A stretch of DNA of 7,891 nucleotides from Thermoproteota archaeon (GTDB lineage Archaea > Korarchaeota > Korarchaeia > B14-G2), in contig QMWA01000078.1 in NCBI GenBank assembly GCA_003661385.1, positions 1 through 7,891 on the forward strand. Direction: 5' to 3'. Positions 1-5,572 of this stretch are shown here, one piece after another. The notes under the pieces were generated by a model. The model saw only the letters and a list, made by a program, of their open reading frames with translations. It did no database searches and was not told the DNA's origin. Position 1 is the stretch's first letter. The number at the start of each line of letters is the position of its first letter. A program made the translations under genes and the position numbers.

Positions 1-273
1 CTTTGTTGGATTAGTTCCTGCGTTTCTCACGAATATTAAGAGTTCTCCACTTGGTAGGACTTCAACCTTGTCTATCTTGAGCAGTCCTGTAGTTTTTACA
101 CGCTTTCTCTCTATCCTTTCTTGTGTCTGTGACTGTGATGTCTTAATCCATAGGTATGTTGTGGCTGCTGCTGCTAGTGAGATTGTCGCCAGTAGTATGG
201 CTGTCAATGCTAGGCTTGTGCCTCTTCTTCCCTGTTTTCTCCGTGCTTTGGTGAGCATTATGTTTTTCTTCAT
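1..273 (-). CDS. Archaeal type IV pilin (class III prepilin), 3' end cut off by window edge
   Basis: Reading leftward from the ATG at 273, the frame stays open for 91 codons to the window edge. The N-terminus is a typical archaeal class III signal peptide. A very basic leader (K2, K3, K9, R11, R12, K13, R16, R17) ends in RRG at 16-18, with cleavage expected after G18. A hydrophobic stretch follows at about 19-43 (TSLALTAILLATISLAAAA, ending TTYLW), which would be the helix packed in the pilus core. The visible mature part is a short charged segment and then beta-like sequence (KVEVLPSGELLIFVRNAG, 69-86), as in DUF1628-type archaeal pilins. A GGTGA site lies 9 bases before the ATG, and an upstream ATG or GTG in frame is not evident. 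It is divergent from a cluster holding a platform protein and a prepilin peptidase, its likely processing enzyme. The total length is unknown. Confidence 0.85.
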   Translation of the reverse strand, partial: MKKNIMLTKARRKQGRRGTSLALTAILLATISLAAAATTYLWIKTSQSQTQERIERKRVKTTGLLKIDKVEVLPSGELLIFVRNAGTNPTK

Positions 274-282
274 TTTTCTTAC

Positions 283-287
283 TCACC
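283..287 (-). promoter_or_regulatory. Shine-Dalgarno site of the pilin gene
   Basis: On the minus strand this reads GGTGA, complementary to the archaeal 16S 3' end (ATCACCTC). It sits 9 bases before the ATG at 273, which supports that start codon. Confidence 0.55.
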
Positions 288-551
288 TAAATGTTCCCTG
301 CTCTATGGAATATTTTAAGTTTTGTGCCTGAGGGCATTTCTAGTTGTATGGCTTCGAGTTCACTTTACTGTCTGCAGAGTTTCTTTGCTGAAAGACACTA
401 GCTGCTGCTATTTTTGTATATTACATTCAGCTTGTAATTCATGTAATTCCTGAGACTTTATTTGCTCTGTGTTTGTGGGGTGTTTCTGCTTGGCTGCCAG
501 CAGCTTCCTATACTCCTGTAGCTGCTTGCTGCTTTGCTGCTCTTGATGCTG
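287..551 (-). pseudogene. Possible decayed gene, perhaps a pilin remnant, broken by stops and a frameshift
   Basis: On the minus strand a frame beginning just after a TAG at 554-552 reads as polar, helix-like protein rich in Q, K and E (for example KQLQEYRKLLAAKQK) down to a TAG at 410-408. It continues in the same frame (VSFSKETLQTVK) to a TGA at 362-360. A shift of one frame at that point continues as SELEAIQLEMPSG and then TKLKIFHRAGNI, ending with TAG at 289-287. The part from PSG to RAG (296-334) resembles residues 74-86 of the neighbouring pilin (PSGELLIFVRNAG), so this could be the tail of a duplicated pilin. No start codon or prepilin signal peptide was found. The similarity is short and could be chance, so this is a tentative call. 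Confidence 0.25.
311..318 (-). promoter_or_regulatory. Possible TATA box (TTAAAATA) for the pilin gene
   Basis: The minus strand reads TTAAAATA, preceded by the purine-rich bases AAAAC, which could be a BRE. With the usual archaeal spacing of about 26 bases, transcription would start near 288. That leaves a leader of about 15 bases holding the GGTGA site. This is based on spacing and composition only. Confidence 0.4.
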
Positions 552-553
552 CT
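521..553. repeat. Low-complexity TGCT/GCTGCT tract
   Basis: Irregular copies of GCTGCT, TGCT and TTGCTG follow each other for about 33 bases. There is no constant unit or spacer. A shorter GCTGCTGCT lies at 401-409. It reads as simple-sequence drift in a G+T-rich strand, with no function assigned. Confidence 0.5.
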
Positions 554-613
554 ATATTCTAATGTAGAAGAATGGATGCAACAATTGGATAGGCTCTAGT
601 CTGCTTGTGAATC

Positions 614-619
614 TTTAAA
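614..619 (+). promoter_or_regulatory. Possible TATA box (TTTAAA) for the platform-protein cluster
   Basis: TTTAAA touches the ATG at 619. If it is a TATA box, transcription would begin near 643, after that ATG. The first in-frame start would then be the TTG at 655, with GGGGGTT just before it. The element therefore bears on the true start of the next gene. It could also be chance in an A/T patch. Confidence 0.3.
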
Positions 620-1524
620 TGCACATGGAGCATGGGTTTAAGGGGGTTGTCCTCTTGTCTCTTGCTGTTGAAGCCTACAAGTTCTTTGGTAGGAGGACTG
701 AGGGCAGTAGGCTAGCTGGTTGGCTCACTAACAGGCTTCAGAAGGCTGCTATAAGTATGATGCCATCTGTCTACTTAGCATTAGCCATTTTTGCATCCAT
801 CTTGGCTGCGTCTGTTACTGGTATAGTTGTTCCATCGATTCTCCTGTTGCTTCCACTTGAGCTCTCATCTATAGCTAAGGTCATAGGTATAACTTCTCCT
901 GTGCTTGTTGGTCTTGTTACATTTGGTGTGTTTATGGTGTATCCTGATTTAAAGGCTAGTAGTAGGAGGGCTGATATAGATAAGAGGCTTCCTTATGCTG
1001 TAAGCTATCTTGCTACTTTGGCTAGTGCAGGTGTTTCTCCTGTTTTTATGTTCAGGATTTTGGCTAATCAGAGGGATGTTTATGGTGAGGTTGCTCGTGA
1101 GTTTGGGCTTATTCTGAGGGATATTCTCGTGTTTGGGCGTGATCTGTTGACTGCTCTTGAGAGGGCATCTAGGAGGTCTCCTTCGCTGAAGTTCAAGGAC
1201 TTTTTGGAGTCTTTTATTGCTACTGTGAGGAGTGGGGGTACTTTGCAGCAGTTTCTGGAGGCTGAGAGCGAGAGGCTTATGGAGGAGCGTAGGGTTAAGA
1301 TTAAGGAGCTTGCTGACCGTGTTGGGATGATGGCTGAGTTTTATGTGATTCTTTTTGTGGTAACTCCTCTGGTTTTCATTGTGATGTCTAGTGTTATGAG
1401 CTCTCTGGCTCCGGGGACTGCTTTGTCTGTTACAGCTCTGGTTGTGCTTTTTGCGTTTATAATGATGCCTGCTGGTGTTCTAGCGTACTCTCTGGTACTT
1501 GATGCTATGAACCCTGAGAAGTGA
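619..1524 (+). CDS. TadC/GspF-like type IV pilus assembly platform protein (single T2SF domain)
   Basis: This is an inner-membrane platform protein of the T2SF family, which couples a cytoplasmic assembly ATPase to pilin insertion or extraction. Hydrophobic segments lie at about 51-77, 90-108, 238-260 and 268-292. Between the second and third is a basic cytoplasmic helical domain (about 115-235). It opens with DKRLPYAVSYLATLASAGVS, a typical T2SF start, and includes LRDILVFGRDLLTALERAS and FLESFIATVRSGGTL. At 301 residues it has one T2SF unit, like bacterial TadB/TadC, whereas archaellum ArlJ-type proteins are about 500 residues. No second half is found beside it. The ATG at 619 has no ribosome site. 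A TTG at 655, after GGGGGTT and a TTTAAA element, is a plausible shorter start giving 289 residues. Its stop overlaps the GTG start of the prepilin peptidase gene (GTGA), so the two are co-transcribed and probably translationally coupled. Confidence 0.82.
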   Translation: MHMEHGFKGVVLLSLAVEAYKFFGRRTEGSRLAGWLTNRLQKAAISMMPSVYLALAIFASILAASVTGIVVPSILLLLPLELSSIAKVIGITSPVLVGLVTFGVFMVYPDLKASSRRADIDKRLPYAVSYLATLASAGVSPVFMFRILANQRDVYGEVAREFGLILRDILVFGRDLLTALERASRRSPSLKFKDFLESFIATVRSGGTLQQFLEAESERLMEERRVKIKELADRVGMMAEFYVILFVVTPLVFIVMSSVMSSLAPGTALSVTALVVLFAFIMMPAGVLAYSLVLDAMNPEK

Positions 1525-2288
1525 GTGGTGGTTTCTTGCAGCTGCTGGATTTTATATCTGTTGTAGCTTGTTTGTGTGCTCTTGTTGTTGCTTCTGTTCA
1601 GGATCTTAGGAGTAGGCTTGTTGATGATAGGATATGGTTTGCTTGCTTGGCTGTTGTTGTCCCTGTTGAGGTTATTCGTGTGGTTGTATGTGGTGGGCTG
1701 TGTTTGCATTTGGCTGCTATAGGGTGTGGTCTTGCTATTGCGTTGGCTTTGAAGCTTTCTGGGGTGATGGGGGAGGCTGACTGCATTGCTATTGTTGTCT
1801 GTGCTCTGGCGCTTCCTGTCTATGGGAGGGGGCCTGTCTTAGGCTTTATGGGCGTTGATGTGTTTCTTAACTCCATTTTGCTGAGCGTGTTTTCTGTGTT
1901 CTACTTCCTCGGTAGATCTTTGGTTGCCTACTTGAGGGGGGGCTTGCCGAGGGGTGTTGAAGCTTCTTTGCCTGTTAAGGCTCTGCTTCCTCTTGTAGCT
2001 TATCCAGAGAAGCTGAGTGTGCTGTTGAGCAAGAGTAGTGTGCTAGCTCCTGTAGAGGAGTTTGCTGTGGATGGTGGTGTGCGGAGGCGTGTTCGGCTTA
2101 GCTTGAGGGTTGATGTGTTTGATGGCGGGTGGAGGGAGGTTGCTGAAGAAGTGTATTCCATAACTGGAGACGTATACGTATGGTGTACTATAGGATTACC
2201 TCACATAGTTTTCATACTTGGTGGCTTTTTAGCTGCCCTTACAGTAGGCAACATAATATTTAAGTTGGTGTTCATGATACTCACTTAG
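1521..2288 (+). CDS. Archaeal prepilin peptidase (A24 family, PibD/FlaK-like)
   Basis: This is a membrane aspartyl protease that removes class III signal peptides from prepilins. Residues 10-27 are hydrophobic and lead into the first catalytic aspartate, in VQDLRSRLVDDRIW (D28 is the likely residue). Further membrane segments lie at about 40-55, 58-78, 88-100 and 112-132. The second aspartate is D87 in GVMGEADCIAI, the position of the GxGD motif, written here as GEAD. Residues about 140-218 form a soluble, charged insert. The end (VYVWCTIGLPHIVFILGGFLAAL) matches the closing W-P-hydrophobic segment of FlaK/PibD proteins. At 255 residues it has a usual length for the archaeal family. The GTG start overlaps the platform gene's TGA by 4 bases. 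The divergent prepilin at 1-273 is an obvious substrate candidate. Confidence 0.82.
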   Translation: MSGGFLQLLDFISVVACLCALVVASVQDLRSRLVDDRIWFACLAVVVPVEVIRVVVCGGLCLHLAAIGCGLAIALALKLSGVMGEADCIAIVVCALALPVYGRGPVLGFMGVDVFLNSILLSVFSVFYFLGRSLVAYLRGGLPRGVEASLPVKALLPLVAYPEKLSVLLSKSSVLAPVEEFAVDGGVRRRVRLSLRVDVFDGGWREVAEEVYSITGDVYVWCTIGLPHIVFILGGFLAALTVGNIIFKLVFMILT

Positions 2289-2291
2289 AGG
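2288..2291 (+). promoter_or_regulatory. GAGG ribosome site bearing on the next gene's start
   Basis: GAGG overlaps the stop of the prepilin peptidase gene. It is 2 bases from the TTG at 2294 but 8 bases from the in-frame TTG at 2300. By spacing the second TTG is favoured, which would shorten the protein by two residues. Confidence 0.35.
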
Positions 2292-2293
2292 CG

Positions 2294-3253
2294 TTGAGCT
2301 TGCAGCAGGGGTTCCTTTCCTGGCTAGCATCTCGGATAAGTGAGCTGCTTAGTAGGCTTCCTCTTCCAGAGGCATTGAAGTCGCCTATCATGTTTGTGAT
2401 GTTCATAGGTGTCTTGGTTTCCTTGGTCGTGTTCTTGTACTCTCTTGCCTCGTACTTAAAGGCTAGACGGGCTGTAACTATGGCTAAGGAGCGTGAGCTT
2501 CCTCCTCCACCGAGAGCTCCTGGAGCTCCTCCTCCACCTAAGCCTGAGCCTTCTCCTTCCTTGCTGTCTGAGGTCTTATCTGGTGAGCCTAAGGCCACTA
2601 AAGTTGGTGTTGGGGAAGAGTTAATAGGTGGTGATAGGGAGGTTGTCGGGGAGCTAGGTATGGGTGAACGCTCGACATCACCCTCAGAGTTGGATATAGA
2701 GGAGCTTTCTAAGAGGCTTAGTGAGCTTAAGCGCGAGCTTGAGTCTATGGCTGAGCAGCCTCCGCCTCCTTCTCCTGAGAAGCCTGTGTCTGAGCTTCCT
2801 CCTCCACCTCCTCCTTCAGCTCCGGCTCCCTCTGAGGAGCCTCTGCCCGTTGCTAGGGAGCCTGAGAAGCCAGCTGAAGCTGAGAAGCCTCCTGAGCTGG
2901 CGCCTGTGGAGGCTAGGTTTGAGCAGGTGCTTAAGGAAGCTGAACCTGAGCCTGCTGTGGCAGAGGCGAGGGCTGAAGCCCCTAAGGAGCCTGGCTATGT
3001 GAAGGCTAAGATCAAGGCATTAGAGGCTGCTTTGAAGGAGCTTGAGAGGCTTAGAGCAGCTGGTGAGGTGGGTAGTGAGAGCTATAACTCCCTAAGAGAT
3101 GAGATATCCTCTCAGATCGAGTTGTTGAGGAAGGATCTTGAAGCTATTGAGAAGAGGCGTAGGCTTGAGGAGCTTATGAGGAAGAGAGAGGAGTATGCTG
3201 CTAAGCTGAAGGAGATTGAGGAGGAGATTAGGAGAATTCAGTCTACTTTATAG
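2294..3253 (+). CDS. Single-TM, proline-rich coiled-coil protein, possible pilus-assembly scaffold
   Basis: I do not recognise a named family for the whole protein. An amphipathic N-terminal stretch (1-30) is followed by one strong membrane segment at about 31-54 (IMFVMFIGVLVSLVVFLYSL) and then KARR, so the rest is probably cytoplasmic. Two proline-rich linkers (about 69-88 and 156-203, runs of four to six prolines) flank a short heptad-like helix (131-153). The end (235-319) is a long charged coiled coil. Inside it, LERLRAAGEVGSESYNSLRDEI (250-271) has the helix, G-turn and SxExY/F helix pattern of SHOCT-like and related helical hairpins. It starts 5 bases after the prepilin peptidase gene, so a role in the same pilus machine is inferred. 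Its layout recalls crenarchaeal ArlX (one N-terminal TM and a cytoplasmic coiled coil), but no sequence relation can be claimed. The start is TTG at 2294 or 2300. Confidence 0.75.
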   Translation: MSLQQGFLSWLASRISELLSRLPLPEALKSPIMFVMFIGVLVSLVVFLYSLASYLKARRAVTMAKERELPPPPRAPGAPPPPKPEPSPSLLSEVLSGEPKATKVGVGEELIGGDREVVGELGMGERSTSPSELDIEELSKRLSELKRELESMAEQPPPPSPEKPVSELPPPPPPSAPAPSEEPLPVAREPEKPAEAEKPPELAPVEARFEQVLKEAEPEPAVAEARAEAPKEPGYVKAKIKALEAALKELERLRAAGEVGSESYNSLRDEISSQIELLRKDLEAIEKRRRLEELMRKREEYAAKLKEIEEEIRRIQSTL

Positions 3254-3262
3254 GGGGTAAGC

Positions 3263-3544
3263 TTGTCTAAGAGGAGGAGGGAGAAGGCTGAGTCAGCTAA
3301 GGAGGCTCCTCTGCTTAGTGAGTCTGTTGAGGTTAGGGTGCTTTCTCCTGAGATAGTCAAGGCAGTTGAGAAGGCAGTTTCTAGGATGAAGGTGATAACT
3401 CCTTACTCTGTCGCCTCGTCGCTTAAGATACCAATGAGTACTGCGAAGAAGGCTTTAAGGGCTCTTGAGGATGAGGGGAAGATCTCTCCTGTAGTTAAGA
3501 GTTGGAAGATAGTGATCTATGCTCGTGGCAGAGGGGGTGAGTAG
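3263..3544 (+). CDS. rps25e: Small-subunit ribosomal protein eS25 (S25e)
   Basis: This is a 30S subunit protein of the S25e family, found in eukaryotes and in TACK archaea. A lysine/arginine-rich tail (1-15) precedes a winged-helix domain. VLSPEIVKAVEKAVSRMKVITPYSVA (about 26-51) holds the first helix and the family's conserved 'K-hydrophobic-hydrophobic-TP' turn. SSLKIPMSTAKKALRALEDE (52-71) gives the next two helices, and KISPVVKSWKIVIYAR the wing. Length (93 residues) is usual for an archaeal member. It starts with TTG, 4 bases after GGGGGT and 9 bases after the coiled-coil gene, so it probably shares that transcript. The winged helix alone could suggest a DNA-binding regulator, but the basic tail and the VITP turn favour eS25. 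Confidence 0.8.
   Translation: MSKRRREKAESAKEAPLLSESVEVRVLSPEIVKAVEKAVSRMKVITPYSVASSLKIPMSTAKKALRALEDEGKISPVVKSWKIVIYARGRGGE
3536..3540 (+). promoter_or_regulatory. Shine-Dalgarno site (GGTGA) of the cyclophilin-like gene
   Basis: GGTGA within GGGGGTGA lies 10 bases before the TTG at 3551, inside the last codons of the eS25 gene. It supports TTG as the start codon. Confidence 0.5.
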
Positions 3545-3550
3545 CCTCGC

Positions 3551-3931
3551 TTGCACTACATTGAGAAGTATCCTCTCTACTTTATGACTCCACGTGGTGA
3601 TATAGCTACTGGAGAGGTTTTACGGTATCTGTCTCCGATGACTGCTGACAAGCTGTTTCATCTCCTGCCGATAAGGAGTATGGTGATAAGGAGGGGCTGC
3701 CTGCTGGTTATAGAGAAGGATGTGCGGGAGGGGGTTGAGAGGGGGAAGAGGAGCTTGTCTACTGGTGAAATAGCCTACTCTCCACTATCTAAGGCTATAA
3801 TGGTTGCCTTGTGTGATGTTGATGTATCTCATCCGGTGAACCCGCTGGGTAGGGTTATAGAGAACTTATCTGCACTAGAGAGGCTTCAAACTGGAGAGTC
3901 CATAGTGCTGCATGTTGAGCTTATGCCCTAG
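3551..3931 (+). CDS. Cyclophilin-like fold protein (TM1367 / DUF369-type)
   Basis: This is a small predicted cytoplasmic protein of 126 residues. Its second half has the signature of the archaeal and bacterial cyclophilin-like family (PF04126): STGEIAYSPLSKAIMVALCD (70-89), matching the family's 'GDVaYwPpgnAlaiff', then HPVNPLGRVIENLSALERL (94-112), matching 'sPvnviGri'. The first half (IEKYPLYFMTPRGDIATGEVLRYLSP) forms the opening beta strands. The family resembles cyclophilin in fold, but prolyl isomerase activity has not been generally shown, so no reaction is assigned. It follows eS25 after 6 bases and is the last gene of the left cluster. Its TAG and that of the opposite acetyltransferase gene lie in one CTAG. 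Confidence 0.72.
   Translation: MHYIEKYPLYFMTPRGDIATGEVLRYLSPMTADKLFHLLPIRSMVIRRGCLLVIEKDVREGVERGKRSLSTGEIAYSPLSKAIMVALCDVDVSHPVNPLGRVIENLSALERLQTGESIVLHVELMP
3928..3931. other. Shared CTAG: stop codons of two converging genes
   Basis: CTAG is its own reverse complement. TAG at 3929-3931 ends the cyclophilin-like gene on the + strand, and TAG read from 3930 to 3928 ends the acetyltransferase gene on the - strand. No room for a separate terminator exists between them. Confidence 0.9.
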
Positions 3932-4443
3932 GCTTGGAGCTTCTTGACCATCACCCAGGCATCTTCTCCGTCAGCATAGTACCCGACTATCTTGTCTCTT
4001 ATCTTGTACCCTAGCTTGTGGTATAGCCTTATGGCTGGGTCGTTTGTAACTCTCACCTCTAGGTACATTTCCCTCACGCCATGCTGCTTCATAGCTTTCT
4101 CCGCCTCCTGCATCAGTGTTGTTCCTATTTTCATTCTCCTAGCCTTAGGGTCTACTGCTATGGAGACCACATGCCCTTTCTTGACGAGCTTCAGCCCCTC
4201 TCTTGCTCTCTCTATTCTGCACATTATGTAGCCTACTACCTTGCCATCCATTTCTGCTACCAGGAAGGTGTCTGGCCAGTTCCTGAGGATGTGCTCAAAG
4301 AAGCTTTTTGGGTAGTTTTCTGGGAGGTTCTCGTAGTTGAGCTTTATGACCTCGGTTATGTCTTCCTCTCTGCACTTTCTGACCTTGAATGCATGCTGCT
4401 TTGCATCTAAACCTTTATGAGGGCTTAGCCTAGTGTCTCTCAA
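3928..4443 (-). CDS. ard1: Ard1/RimI-type protein N-terminal acetyltransferase (GNAT)
   Basis: This transfers an acetyl group from acetyl-CoA to the N-terminus of proteins in the cytoplasm. The match to the Sulfolobus Ard1 type is strong along the length. FKVRKCREEDITEVIKLNYE opens the GNAT fold (19-38). LPENYP follows at 40-45, the substrate-binding loop of this family. GYIMCRIE is at 71-78, KKGHVVSIAV (88-97) is the core strand, and YLEVRVTNDPAIRLYHKLGY (127-146) and GYYADGEDAWVM (154-165) close the domain. The length of 171 is typical. In the acetyl-CoA loop the usual Q/RxxGxG/A is RRMKIG (102-107), so a lysine (K105, codon AAA) stands where glycine is expected. The start is TTG at 4443; no ATG or GTG fits the frame near it. 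No ribosome site is seen and the mRNA may be leaderless. Confidence 0.9.
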   Translation of the reverse strand: MRDTRLSPHKGLDAKQHAFKVRKCREEDITEVIKLNYENLPENYPKSFFEHILRNWPDTFLVAEMDGKVVGYIMCRIERAREGLKLVKKGHVVSIAVDPKARRMKIGTTLMQEAEKAMKQHGVREMYLEVRVTNDPAIRLYHKLGYKIRDKIVGYYADGEDAWVMVKKLQA

Positions 4444-4463
4444 AATATCCCCGGTGGGAGCCT

Positions 4464-4472
4464 GCTGTATTC
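4464..4472 (-). promoter_or_regulatory. Possible TATA-like element in the ard1/protease divergent gap
   Basis: The minus strand reads AGAATACAG, centred about 25 bases before the TTG at 4443, the distance expected for a leaderless archaeal transcript. The match to a TATA box is weak. The 45-base gap must also serve the rightward protease gene, for which this element lies only about 21 bases from the GTG. Confidence 0.22.
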
Positions 4473-4488
4473 TAGCGACCTCTTATCA

Positions 4489-5538
4489 GTGGTTGAGCAG
4501 TTTTTTAAAGTTAGAGAGCATGCCACTGTACGTGGTATACCAACGTTCTGGGTTGAGCTTGAGCCTGATATGCAAGCTAAGTTCAGGTCTCTGCTATCTA
4601 CAATAAGGTCTCAGAACCTTATTGCTGTTCTAAGTGAAGACCAGGGGCTGGGAAAGATATCTATACTCAGGGCGCCAAGAGCAAGGAGGAGGTCTAGGCT
4701 GTTTTACGCAGCTCTCCTGGTGGTGACGCTGGCTACTGTATGCTACTCTGGCTTCATACATGTAAAGAGCTTCAACGAGTCTCTCAGGGAGCTGGGCAGA
4801 GAGCCTGTACACGTCTTATCTAACACCGTTGCATTTGCTGTGAGCCTGTTTTTCATACTAGGGTTACATGAGCTTTCCCATATGTTCGCCTCTGTTAAGC
4901 ATGGTAAGAGGCCTACGCCTCCGATGTTCATACCTGGCCCCCCTCCACTGGGTACTCTAGGTGCTGTGATACTCTCTGAGGAGCCTCTTGTTGACATGGA
5001 TGAGGTTCTAGATACTGGCTTCTCTGGGCCGCTAGCTAGCTTTCTGGTCTCCTTGGCCGTGCTGGCGGTAGGGCTGCCAGCGTCTGTGAGGGTTCCCGAA
5101 GAGGTTGTAGCAAGGTGGATTGCAGCTAAGAAGGCTCAGCTTATACCTACTCCACTAGCCTACCAGCTTGTCGAGATGCTAGTGGCTAGAGGATCTGGAG
5201 CATACCTTCTGTCTCCTGTCGCCTGGGCTGGGTGGGCTGGCCTCTACGTGACTTTCCTCAACCTCCTTCCGATTGGGCAGCTTGATGGAGGCCACATAGT
5301 GTACTCTCTTTTCCATGGCAGGGCTTCTGCTCACCTGCTGCTGAGTGCAGCTGGCTTGCTCGTGCTCTTCTACACTAACCCTGCGATGGCTATACTCGTA
5401 CTTGCACTACTGCTTATGGCTCCTTCTCACCCTCCTCCGCTGGATAGAGTTAGCAAGGTAGCTGGGAGGAGAAGGGCCATATACCTGGCTGCCTATGCTC
5501 TGATGCTGGCTTTATCCTGCCCTATTCCAGCTAGCTGA
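4489..5538 (+). CDS. Site-2-type intramembrane zinc metalloprotease (peptidase M50)
   Basis: This cuts substrates inside the membrane. The soluble N-terminal domain (about 1-65) holds FKVREHATVRGIPTFWVEL and a strand pair ending KISILRAP, as in archaeal members with this extra domain. Membrane segments follow at about 71-90, 110-130, 178-197, 236-258, 282-312 and 328-344. The zinc motif HExxH is HELSH (127-131). GPPPLGTLGAVI (150-161) is the conserved loop after it. GFSGPLASF (177-185) matches the 'tGPiAGf' helix. The third metal ligand is D266 in NLLPIGQLDGGH (258-269). All catalytic elements are intact, so it should be active. No PDZ domain is seen. The GTG start keeps the complete N-terminal domain; no ribosome site precedes it. 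It heads a three-gene rightward cluster. Its substrate is unknown. Confidence 0.9.
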   Translation: MVEQFFKVREHATVRGIPTFWVELEPDMQAKFRSLLSTIRSQNLIAVLSEDQGLGKISILRAPRARRRSRLFYAALLVVTLATVCYSGFIHVKSFNESLRELGREPVHVLSNTVAFAVSLFFILGLHELSHMFASVKHGKRPTPPMFIPGPPPLGTLGAVILSEEPLVDMDEVLDTGFSGPLASFLVSLAVLAVGLPASVRVPEEVVARWIAAKKAQLIPTPLAYQLVEMLVARGSGAYLLSPVAWAGWAGLYVTFLNLLPIGQLDGGHIVYSLFHGRASAHLLLSAAGLLVLFYTNPAMAILVLALLLMAPSHPPPLDRVSKVAGRRRAIYLAAYALMLALSCPIPAS

Positions 5539-5572
5539 GGTGTTCTGCTTGTCAGCTGAGCTAGCTGAGGTG
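5529..5572 (+). repeat. 14-base direct repeat, AGCTAGCTGAGGTG, two copies 30 bases apart
   Basis: Exact copies lie at 5529-5542 and 5559-5572, and the flanks are also similar (the bases following are TTCTGCT in one and CTCAGCT in the other). The first copy spans the protease stop and provides a GAGGTG ribosome site. The second lies inside the next gene, where it codes for ELAEVL. The 30-base period keeps frame, as expected of a small tandem duplication or of chance reuse of AGCT-rich words. Confidence 0.5.
5537..5542 (+). promoter_or_regulatory. Shine-Dalgarno site GAGGTG that decides the next gene's start
   Basis: GAGGTG overlaps the protease TGA and lies 6 bases before the TTG at 5549. The GTG at 5540 is itself part of this site, so the TTG is the better start. 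Confidence 0.5.

Larger units (their letters stand above)
274..618. other. Divergent intergenic region between the pilin and platform-protein genes
   Basis: No intact gene is visible in these 345 bases in any frame. What can be seen is the pilin promoter and Shine-Dalgarno candidates at the left end, a TTTAAA element at the right end, a TGCT-rich low-complexity tract at 521-553, and a broken minus-strand reading frame (287-551) that may be a decayed gene. The + strand is rich in G and T here, as in the neighbouring genes. No tRNA-like fold or clear inverted repeat was seen. Confidence 0.6.

Noticed and set aside
68-331. Rightward open frame of 87 codons opposite the pilin
   Set aside because: It is the antisense of the pilin gene and the intergenic gap. 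Its cysteine- and leucine-rich composition comes from the G+T-rich strand, it has no ribosome site, and the minus strand has a clear prepilin signal peptide.
521-553. TGCT-rich tract as a CRISPR or regulatory repeat array
   Set aside because: Units are irregular and very short, with no spacers and no conserved repeat length.
2281-2598. Leftward frame of 105 codons with a glycine-rich stretch
   Set aside because: The glycine run is the antisense of the proline-rich linker of the coiled-coil gene. No other support.
3263-3544. Winged-helix DNA-binding regulator of the pilus genes
   Set aside because: The basic tail, length and VITP turn before the recognition helix fit eS25 better.
4639-4662. 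DQGLGKIS in the protease as a possible Walker A motif
   Set aside because: It lacks the GxxxxGK(S/T) spacing and lies in the N-terminal domain of an M50 protease, between two beta strands.
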